Below, in pieces: positions 7,179 to 14,472 of a stretch of DNA of 64,000 nt; position 1 is the stretch's first letter; each line of letters begins with the position of its first letter. The stretch lies in the NCBI RefSeq assembly GCF_964036595.1, contig NZ_OZ038523.1:524501-588500 (forward strand), given 5' to 3'. The position numbers and the translations under genes are program-made. This DNA comes from Tenacibaculum sp. 190524A05c. Its GTDB lineage: Bacteria > Bacteroidota > Bacteroidia > Flavobacteriales > Flavobacteriaceae. The notes beneath the pieces were generated by a model. That model made no database searches, was not told the origin of the DNA, and saw only the letters and a list, made by a program, of their open reading frames with translations.

Positions 7179-9953
7179 TTATCTTACTAGCAATTTAAGT
7201 GAAAACAAATTATTTTCTGTTTTACCTCTCACAAAATATAATCCAGTTGCAAGAGATTCTATTTTAAAACTGTGATTTTTAATGTAACTTCCTTTATAAT
7301 CAAGTACTTTTTTACCTGAGATATTATAAATTGCCACATCTTCAACATCTTTATTAATTTTTATAATGCTATTACTTGGGTTAGGGTAAAAGCTAATATC
7401 AGTTGTATTTTTTATAATGTCTTCATTAGATAGCGTTACTGCAGAGTTTCCGTATATTCTTACTTCTCCTGGCTGTAATAACATACTTTGATTCACATTC
7501 GTTACGGTTGTTGTATTAGACGGATCTAATAAATCATACCAGGTTCCAGTCTGTTGGAATGCAGGAATTATGGCTTGTTCCGTAATCCCAAAGTTTCCTA
7601 TAATAGTAACATGTTGTAAATCGTCAGAAGCGTTATCATTTGTTAAATGAATTGTTTTAAGTCCAGTTGCATTATCTACATCTAAAGTGAAATCACTTGT
7701 TCTAAAAATATCTTCTTGTTTTTTAAGAGCAATTAATTTAGACCAAAGATCATATACAGCTTTACGATCTGCATCGTTCACGTATTCCCAACGAATAGGT
7801 TTATTTCCTGTTCTCCCATTAAAATCGATACTAACATCATAACCAAGTTCGCCAAATTGCCAAATCATTTTTGGACCAGGAACGGTGAAATAGAACATTC
7901 CCGCTTTACCAACTCTATCAAGTCCTGTAGCTAGTGTTTTAGTACTATAAGATGCATTTTCATTTCCAAAGTTTATATTTCTGTACATCATTCTTTCTTC
8001 ATCATGACTTTCCATATAAGCAATATTAGCAGGAGTAGTCCAACCTCTATTTTTATAAGAAATCCAAGAGAAGTTAGATTTGTTGCTATCATGATATCCC
8101 ATAGTAGTTTCGCTATAGTTAGGATTTAAATTACTCCACATCATAATTCCTTTACCTTCTGAAAGTCTATAGTTTACCCATTCAGTCTCTTCTTGGTTTG
8201 TTCCTAAATGTTCAAATATAACATAGAAATCAGGGTCAACATCCCATTGATAATCTGCATATTCTTTCAAAACAGCAACTCTATCAGCTTGCATTGCACT
8301 AGTACAACTCTCGTCGGAAGCAGTACAATTTTGAGTAAATCCTTTAGTTAAATCCCATCTAAAACCGTCTATTTTATATTCTTCAATCCAATATTGAGTA
8401 GTTCTTTTTACATAATCCTTTGTTGCTTGTTGACTATGGTTAAAGTCATTGAATACATTAAATGAATGTCTTGGTGTTTGATTGAAAAAAGGACTATCAG
8501 CAGAAGCTTGCCCGCCGTAATTACCATTGTCTGTATTCCACATTCTATAATATGGATTTTGACCTGTTGCGTGATTATACACAATATCTAATATTACTGC
8601 AATTCCTCTTTTATGACATTCGTCTACTAATTGTTTAAAAGCAGTTTTCGTACCATAATATTTATCTAACGCCATGTGGAATGAAGGGTTGTATCCCCAA
8701 GATTCATTTCCATCAAATTCACTTACTGGCATTAATTCAATTGCATTAATTCCCAATGTTTGTAAGTAGTCTAATCTAGCTTTTAAAGCATCAAAACTGT
8801 GAAGAGCATCAAAATCTCTAAGTAATAATTCATAGATGACTAAATCAGTTTTTGCTGGTCTATTGAAATTAGTTACTTCCCAATTAAATGGAGTATCGCC
8901 AGTTCTTAATAAAGTAACTGCATGATTTGTTTTACCTGTTGGATATCCAGGTAAATTAGGATATGTAGTAGCGTCAATAAATTGATCGTTACTTTCCGTT
9001 AGCACAACAGTTGAATATGGATCCGCAACTCGTAAATCGGCATCAATTAAAAATTGATACATATGATCAGTTTGAGCTGTTAAACCTGATAGTTCAATCC
9101 AAAATCGATCTTTAGAACTGTCCTTCTTCATTAAATAGTTATTGTCTAATTTCCAATCGTTGAAATCTCCAATAACATGTACGAAATTCTTACCCGGAGC
9201 GTATAAAACTAAAGTAGCTTTAGTAGCATCCGTGCTGTTTAAGTTTAAACCATCTTTTAAACCTGATGGTAAAGCTTCTTCAACAACAGTTGGTCTTACG
9301 ATGATTTCAAAAGTTTCTGTTTGTGTTTCTGTTCCATCAGTAGCTTCTAATTCGAAAGTAGTATTTTCCGTTACTGCTGTGTTGTAAGAATAACTAGTAA
9401 TTCCATTTTGAGTATCAACAGATGTATTATTAGCCTTTAAATTGAAATTTGCAGCTAATGAAGTTGTAGCTGTAATCGCTACATTGTCTCCAGAATCAAT
9501 TAAAGTAACACTAGCAGTTGGAGCTGTTAATGTCAATTGAAATTTACCTACTTCAAATAATTGATCTTGTGATTTTTTATCTCCAGTTCCGTCTTTAGCT
9601 TTAATTAACATTCCAATTCTACCGATTCCTGTGCGGTTATAAAATGTAGTAGGAGTGAAGCTAATAGAATACGTTCCATCTCCGTTATTGGTTAGTTTTT
9701 GAGCTTCGTTTGAATTCGTCCAAGATCCATTAGTAGGAGAATCCATGATGTTAGCATCGTTACTATCAAATGACCAAGCCCATAAATAAATATCTGAAAC
9801 TCCCCAAGTAGCTGGATTCACGTTGGAAACAGTAATTGTAATTTGTTCATCCTCATTAAATGCACTCGGACTTACTGAAAATGTAACATTTTGTTGCTGT
9901 GCAAGAATAACCGTACAAGCAAATAATGTAAAGAGTAGAAAGATTTTTTTCAT
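7179..9953 (-). CDS. T9SS-secreted GH13 alpha-amylase with N-terminal modules
   Basis: Extracellular endo-acting amylase of the locus, in the role SusG plays in Bacteroides. I chose ATG 9953 because MKKIFLLFTLFACTVILAQ is a clean signal peptide; the ATG at 9974 adds an ill-fitting heptad. The 924 residues carry an N-terminal beta-sandwich module of the kind found in SusE-like and amylase proteins, an Ig-like segment, a CBM48-like domain (FVHVIGDFNDWKL), then a GH13 barrel. GH13 motifs are ILDIVYNH, GFRWDL with the nucleophile Asp, VIFEHLG with the acid/base Glu, and MESHDEE. The C-terminus (from SFYPNPSNS to SLKLLVR) is a typical type IX secretion sorting domain, so the enzyme is probably exported through T9SS rather than lipid-anchored. 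It is the last gene of the minus-strand operon, after an 83-base gap holding a hairpin. Confidence 0.9.
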   Translation of the reverse strand: MKKIFLLFTLFACTVILAQQQNVTFSVSPSAFNEDEQITITVSNVNPATWGVSDIYLWAWSFDSNDANIMDSPTNGSWTNSNEAQKLTNNGDGTYSISFTPTTFYNRTGIGRIGMLIKAKDGTGDKKSQDQLFEVGKFQLTLTAPTASVTLIDSGDNVAITATTSLAANFNLKANNTSVDTQNGITSYSYNTAVTENTTFELEATDGTETQTETFEIIVRPTVVEEALPSGLKDGLNLNSTDATKATLVLYAPGKNFVHVIGDFNDWKLDNNYLMKKDSSKDRFWIELSGLTAQTDHMYQFLIDADLRVADPYSTVVLTESNDQFIDATTYPNLPGYPTGKTNHAVTLLRTGDTPFNWEVTNFNRPAKTDLVIYELLLRDFDALHSFDALKARLDYLQTLGINAIELMPVSEFDGNESWGYNPSFHMALDKYYGTKTAFKQLVDECHKRGIAVILDIVYNHATGQNPYYRMWNTDNGNYGGQASADSPFFNQTPRHSFNVFNDFNHSQQATKDYVKRTTQYWIEEYKIDGFRWDLTKGFTQNCTASDESCTSAMQADRVAVLKEYADYQWDVDPDFYVIFEHLGTNQEETEWVNYRLSEGKGIMMWSNLNPNYSETTMGYHDSNKSNFSWISYKNRGWTTPANIAYMESHDEERMMYRNINFGNENASYSTKTLATGLDRVGKAGMFYFTVPGPKMIWQFGELGYDVSIDFNGRTGNKPIRWEYVNDADRKAVYDLWSKLIALKKQEDIFRTSDFTLDVDNATGLKTIHLTNDNASDDLQHVTIIGNFGITEQAIIPAFQQTGTWYDLLDPSNTTTVTNVNQSMLLQPGEVRIYGNSAVTLSNEDIIKNTTDISFYPNPSNSIIKINKDVEDVAIYNISGKKVLDYKGSYIKNHSFKIESLATGLYFVRGKTENNLFSLKLLVR

Positions 9954-9973
9954 TTTCGATTTAATTAAAAACA

Positions 9974-10014
9974 AAAACTATCCACAACTATAGAAGTAGT
10001 ATATGGATAGTTTT
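9974..10014 (-). promoter_or_regulatory. Intercistronic hairpin between susF-like gene and amylase
   Basis: AAAACTATCCA (9974-9984) and TGGATAGTTTT (10004-10014) form a perfect 11-base inverted repeat with a 19-base loop. On the minus strand the stem runs into TTTTTGTTTTT, so it could terminate or attenuate transcription from the sus genes into the amylase, or protect the upstream mRNA 3' end. It is the only long gap within this five-gene operon. Confidence 0.6.
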
Positions 10015-10036
10015 AGTACATATATGTTTTACTGTT

Positions 10037-11716
10037 TTAAGGTTGCTTAGTATATGTTGGGTTTGCAGGGTCAGAGAAATCAAGAACAAATGTAAATGTT
10101 CCTGCAGTAGTAGATAAATTAGCTCCACCTTCTTCTAAAACTCCATCACCACCATTATCACCATAGTTCACAGCCCAATCATTATTTGATCTGAACTTAT
10201 ATTCACCATCAATTAAAGTAACATCTCTTAAGATCCAAATATCATCAAATGGACGAGACCAATCTCTAGTGAATTGAGCATCTGGAGTTGCACCCCAATC
10301 ATTATACGCTCCACCAACTAATCCCCAAATATTATCTATTTGTTCTAAAGTATACGTTTTATTGTTTAAATCAACAGTTACAATATAGTTTCCAGCTGTA
10401 GTTGTAATGTTAGCACTTCCATCTTCTAAAGTTCCATCAGCACCATCATCACCGTAATTAACAGCCCAATCATTGTTCATTCTGAACTTCATTTCACCAT
10501 CTAATAAAGTAACGATTCCTCTAAATACATCAGAATATTGATCGTACTCTAACATGAAATCTGGAGTAGCTCCCCAATCGTTATAAGCAGAACCTACAAT
10601 TCCTAAAGAGAAAGATTCAAGGCTATAAGTATTATCATTGAAGTTTAAAGTAACTTTATAAGAACCTGCTGTTACAGCAATATTTGCTCCACCAGCTTCA
10701 ATAGTTCCATCTGCACCATTATCTCCAAAGTTATTTGCCCAGTCGTTATTTTCTCTGAACTTTATTTCACCGTCTAATAAAGTAACGTATGCTACTAAAA
10801 CTCCGTCTACATCAGTTTTAAAGAATGGTAAATCAGGAGTAGCTCCCCAATCGTTAGCAGCTGAACCTACAATTCCCCAAGTAGTAGAAAGATCTAAAAC
10901 TGTTAAATATGTAGTTACTGTAACTGTCATAGGATCTCCAATTCTCTCTAAAGTTTCATTAGTAGAGTTTGTAATAACTGATCTAATACGTAATTGAATT
11001 TTACCAGTGCTATCAGGAGCAATACCTAATCCTTGTGCTACTGAATTTAATTTAGCGTGCGTAACATTAATTGATTTACTATTTGTTACCATAGCAACTT
11101 CAACAGGACTATCAAAAGTTCCAGTTTCTGTATCTGCTTCTAAGTAATATTCAATTGTAACACCTAAGTTCGAATCGAATATAGGATCATTAATTGCTAT
11201 TTCTATAGCATTATCGTCATTTTGATCTAATGATAACGTAAAAGTATCTCCATCTGCTAATCCGCTTTCAATTGAAGCAGGGTTTACTGGATACGTTGTA
11301 ACTAATAATAATACTTGGTTACTAATACTTTCACCAGCTTTAACTCTTAAATAGACTGGAACATCAGAGAAATTGGTAATTCCAGCTTCGTTAATTGCAT
11401 TATTAAAGGCAGTCACTGTCATAGAAAAAGACTTTTCCGTAGCAGTTCCTAAATTTCTAGGAGAAGTAAAAGCCTCATCAGTAGCCATTTCAACTTCGTA
11501 AGTTGTACTACTTGTTACTTCGTCTTTCCAAGTAATTGTAAATGCTGGGTTATCGGGTAAAGAGTAATTTAAAAATACACTTGAAATACCTGGCATGTCT
11601 AACTCAAATACTGGGTCAGATTGAGTTAAATTTAAACTTTCTTCAGTTTCACAAGAAACTAATAAGAAAACGGTAGCGATTAATGCTAAACCAATTTTAT
11701 TTATAATTTTTTTCAT
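10037..11716 (-). CDS. SusF/SusE-type outer-membrane starch-binding lipoprotein with three repeats
   Basis: A 559-residue surface lipoprotein that should bind alpha-glucan outside the cell. The signal peptide ends in LLVSC, an SPII lipobox with Cys22. An N-terminal SusE/F-type Ig-like domain opens with SLNLTQSDPVFEL, and a second similar domain follows. Three tandem starch-binding-type repeats begin at residues 280, 371 and 464, each opening with a variant of WGIVGSAxNDWGATPD and sharing LLDGExKFRxNNDWAxNxGDxGxDG. The aromatic residues in NDWGATPD and NNDWA are natural glucan contacts. It sits 17 bases after the SusE-like gene in the same operon. Having more repeats than its partner argues for calling it the SusF counterpart; the SusE/SusF naming is by position and is not secure. 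Confidence 0.85.
   Translation of the reverse strand: MKKIINKIGLALIATVFLLVSCETEESLNLTQSDPVFELDMPGISSVFLNYSLPDNPAFTITWKDEVTSSTTYEVEMATDEAFTSPRNLGTATEKSFSMTVTAFNNAINEAGITNFSDVPVYLRVKAGESISNQVLLLVTTYPVNPASIESGLADGDTFTLSLDQNDDNAIEIAINDPIFDSNLGVTIEYYLEADTETGTFDSPVEVAMVTNSKSINVTHAKLNSVAQGLGIAPDSTGKIQLRIRSVITNSTNETLERIGDPMTVTVTTYLTVLDLSTTWGIVGSAANDWGATPDLPFFKTDVDGVLVAYVTLLDGEIKFRENNDWANNFGDNGADGTIEAGGANIAVTAGSYKVTLNFNDNTYSLESFSLGIVGSAYNDWGATPDFMLEYDQYSDVFRGIVTLLDGEMKFRMNNDWAVNYGDDGADGTLEDGSANITTTAGNYIVTVDLNNKTYTLEQIDNIWGLVGGAYNDWGATPDAQFTRDWSRPFDDIWILRDVTLIDGEYKFRSNNDWAVNYGDNGGDGVLEEGGANLSTTAGTFTFVLDFSDPANPTYTKQP
10040..10879 (-). repeat. Three tandem about-91-codon repeats within the SusF-like gene
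   Basis: The gene repeats the same domain at 10607-10879, 10328-10606 and 10040-10327. Shared protein blocks are NDWGATPD, LLDGE/LIDGE, KFRxNNDWA and the GD(N/D)G(A/G)DG segment. The units are diverged enough to be functional domains and not a recent duplication. Confidence 0.85.
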
Positions 11717-11733
11717 CTTTCCGTTGAATTAAG

Positions 11734-12831
11734 TTATAGATTTAATGGAATAAGAATGTACTGTCCGGTTAAATCATTAAACCAGATATCATAATCATCT
11801 TCTACAATTACAGGAATACTAGCTCCTCCATTAGTGGCTACACCAGAGAATGAAGTATCACTTCCCCAAAGAGCTCCAGAGTCAGTTACGAATTGTAAAT
11901 CACCAGGCTTTAAACGTACAGCACTAGCATACCAAATATGTCCGTCAAAAGTTAATGCTGATAATGAAGTAGCAGAATCTAAAGAAGATCCTTGAACAGA
12001 TAATGTTGCTGGACTTGTGCTTCCTGATGCATCAAAAGATTCAAAAGAGAAAGATTTCGTTGCAAAGTTTATCGTAAAAGTGTAAAAACCAGGTGTAATA
12101 TTAGCAGCTCCAGCAGTTGGGAATCTCTCAGGATCATCACCACCTCCAGGGTTTACTTCAATGCTTGAACCATCATTAGTTCCCCATTGTGGCTGCCAAA
12201 GTCCTTTTGTTTCTAATACTTTGAACATTCCATTACTGAAGTATCCTGTATATGTAAATAAATTTTCATCAGCTGAATCTCTAAATAAAGCAGGATTATT
12301 ATTGTTGTTATCCCATCCTGGAGAAGTTCCATCTCCAACTAAGTAATAATCGCTAAATACATAGTTGAAATAAGGATAAACATTCATGCTAATCGTATTT
12401 GAAGTTGTAGGTACTCCATTTTGCGTTCCTAAAGAAGAAACTATCCTAGCGTATAAATTAGCCCATTCAAATGGGTTTAATCCAGCGTTTCCAGCAGCTG
12501 AATTTAATTCAGCCATAGAAAATGTAATTGCATTTTCTCCAGTTACAGAAGAAGCAATAATAGGATTTGTAAAGTTTTCGTCGTTCGCAAACTCAATGTT
12601 ATAAACAACTGAAGCTTGCTGACCATAATCTGCATCCTGCCAATTTAATGTAACAGCAGGAGTTGTCGTATTTACAGGATCTAATTGTATATCTGTTATA
12701 CTTAAACTCTGTAAAACTGGTGCGGTTGGATTATCTGTTACAGTAAATGTATCAGAAGTATCATCACAACCAACTAAACCTACAAATACTGTAAGTAAAG
12801 TGATATATGTTAATTTAAATATATTTTTCAT
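11734..12831 (-). CDS. SusE-like outer-membrane lipoprotein
   Basis: A 365-residue lipoprotein. The signal peptide ends in VGLVGC (lipobox), followed by an acidic DDTSD export tail that favours surface exposure. Residues about 30-150 form the SusE/F N-terminal domain (PTAPVLQSLSITDIQL, with the VTLNWQDADYG segment typical of SusE). Two shorter beta-sandwich modules follow, with aromatic-rich stretches (GLWQPQWGTNDGSS and GHIWYASAVRLKPGDLQFV) that could hold glucan. It lies between susD and the susF-like gene with 17-base gaps, so it is surely cotranscribed. Its role would be glucan capture next to the SusCD complex. Sequence identity to Bacteroides SusE is probably low, so the name rests on architecture and place. 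Confidence 0.8.
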   Translation of the reverse strand: MKNIFKLTYITLLTVFVGLVGCDDTSDTFTVTDNPTAPVLQSLSITDIQLDPVNTTTPAVTLNWQDADYGQQASVVYNIEFANDENFTNPIIASSVTGENAITFSMAELNSAAGNAGLNPFEWANLYARIVSSLGTQNGVPTTSNTISMNVYPYFNYVFSDYYLVGDGTSPGWDNNNNNPALFRDSADENLFTYTGYFSNGMFKVLETKGLWQPQWGTNDGSSIEVNPGGGDDPERFPTAGAANITPGFYTFTINFATKSFSFESFDASGSTSPATLSVQGSSLDSATSLSALTFDGHIWYASAVRLKPGDLQFVTDSGALWGSDTSFSGVATNGGASIPVIVEDDYDIWFNDLTGQYILIPLNL

Positions 12832-12848
12832 TTTTTAGTTCTGTATTA

Positions 12849-14459
12849 TTAATACCCAGGGTTAGGTGTTAAATTAGGATTCGAAGCCATACTATTAGAT
12901 GGAATAGGGTATAGGTTAAAGTGTGCAGGTATTGAAATACCATTACTTGCATTACCTTTCCAAGCCCAGTTATAGTTTCCTCCTGTAAATTTGTTGAAAC
13001 GAATTAAATCTTGTCTTCTGTGAGCTTCCCAGTGTAATTCTCTAGCTCTCTCATCTAAGATAAAATCTTCAGTTAAGTCCGTTACTGTAATTTCCTGAGG
13101 GTTATTAGCTCTTGTTCTTAATGCATTGATATAAGTAACAGCTTGACCAATTGTTCCTCCAGATCCTCCTTTTAAAACAGATTCAGCATACATTAAATAA
13201 ACATCAGCTAATCTGAATAAAGGGAAATCAGTATCTACAAAAGTTTGATCAACTCCAGGAGTTCCAGTAGAACTTACATTCGAGTATTTTGCGATAATAA
13301 ATCCTTCGTCTCTATCAGAAATATCAGTAATTATATCGTTTCTATCTTGCGTGATTAATGTGTTTCTTGTATCAGTTAAGAAAGCTCCTCCGTTAAATAA
13401 GTCAGCAAATTGCTTTCTTACACGTAGGGCACCTCCCCATCCACCTTCACCAACACCTAAAGAAACTCCGTTCTTTTCTAAACTTCCAACAGCTCCATTT
13501 ACCATAACAGTAGTTGGTCCGAAGTTTTGTGTTGATAATCCATCAGAAATTAGTGGGAAAATAATTTCATTAGTAGCAGCACTTACATTGTTATCTGCTT
13601 TAAATAAATCTAAATAATTAGGTGCTAAAGAGTATCCACCACCAATAATCTTATTACAGTATTCAATACAGTCTGTATATCGATCAGTTCCTAAATAAAC
13701 TTCAGCATTTAAGTATAACTTAGCTAAAATCATCCAAGCAACACCCTTATCAGCTCTTCCATATTCATTAGCCATTGGAGCAGCTAAATCATTTTCGATA
13801 GCTTTTAATTCTGTTTCAATAAACTCAAATAATTGAGCTCTTTCAGCTTGAGGAGGATTAAAGTTTGTTACAGGATCGTTTTCAGTTACTAAACCTGCTT
13901 TACCAAATAAATCCATTAAGTGATAATAAGCTAAAGCTCTTAATAATCTTGCTTCAGCTCTATAGGTTACAATATCACTTCTTACAGCAGCAGAAACATT
14001 ACGAGCATCTAATTTTTCGTCAGTTGTTTCTCTTAAAAAGTTATTAGCGAATCCAACTGAAACACTAGCTCTACCAAACATACCATAAAGTAATGGATTT
14101 CCTGCTGTCCAGATATTCCTTTGAATTTCTCTAACACCTGGATCGTTTTCGTAAGACCAAATCATTTGATCTGCAGAAAGTGTTTGAAGGTATACTAATA
14201 CACGTCCGTATTGGCTTGTACCTGCATCTAATCCTTGAATATTTGAACTACCCGCACCATCAACTCCTGTTAATGATAGGTTTGCATACACACCAGCTAG
14301 TACTTCTTTGTAAGCACTTTCGTCTTTAAACAGTTCCTCACTTAAAACTGTTTGATCGTCTTCTGGAGTAATATTTAAATCATCAGTACATGAAGAAATA
14401 AATGTTAATCCTATGAAGGTTAATAATACTGTGAAAATTCTATTATTATATTTTTTCAT
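12849..14459 (-). CDS. susD: SusD/RagB family nutrient-binding outer-membrane lipoprotein
   Basis: The lid protein that sits on SusC and presents glucan to it. The start is set at ATG 14459, giving MKKYNNRIFTVLLTFIGLTFISSC with a lipobox at Cys24. The longer frame to 14543 would overlap the susC 3' end and lacks a signal at its N-terminus. The mature protein has the usual SusD features: a helical TPR-like scaffold (RSDIVTYRAEARLLRALAYYHL), the AKLYLNAEVY helix, the late FILDERARELHWEAHRRQDLIRF segment, and a C-terminal NLYPIPSNSMASNPNLTPNPGY ending that is nearly universal in the family. Length 536 is typical. It is 14 bases downstream of susC. Confidence 0.95.
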   Translation of the reverse strand: MKKYNNRIFTVLLTFIGLTFISSCTDDLNITPEDDQTVLSEELFKDESAYKEVLAGVYANLSLTGVDGAGSSNIQGLDAGTSQYGRVLVYLQTLSADQMIWSYENDPGVREIQRNIWTAGNPLLYGMFGRASVSVGFANNFLRETTDEKLDARNVSAAVRSDIVTYRAEARLLRALAYYHLMDLFGKAGLVTENDPVTNFNPPQAERAQLFEFIETELKAIENDLAAPMANEYGRADKGVAWMILAKLYLNAEVYLGTDRYTDCIEYCNKIIGGGYSLAPNYLDLFKADNNVSAATNEIIFPLISDGLSTQNFGPTTVMVNGAVGSLEKNGVSLGVGEGGWGGALRVRKQFADLFNGGAFLTDTRNTLITQDRNDIITDISDRDEGFIIAKYSNVSSTGTPGVDQTFVDTDFPLFRLADVYLMYAESVLKGGSGGTIGQAVTYINALRTRANNPQEITVTDLTEDFILDERARELHWEAHRRQDLIRFNKFTGGNYNWAWKGNASNGISIPAHFNLYPIPSNSMASNPNLTPNPGY

Positions 14460-14472
14460 TTTTCCTACTGAA

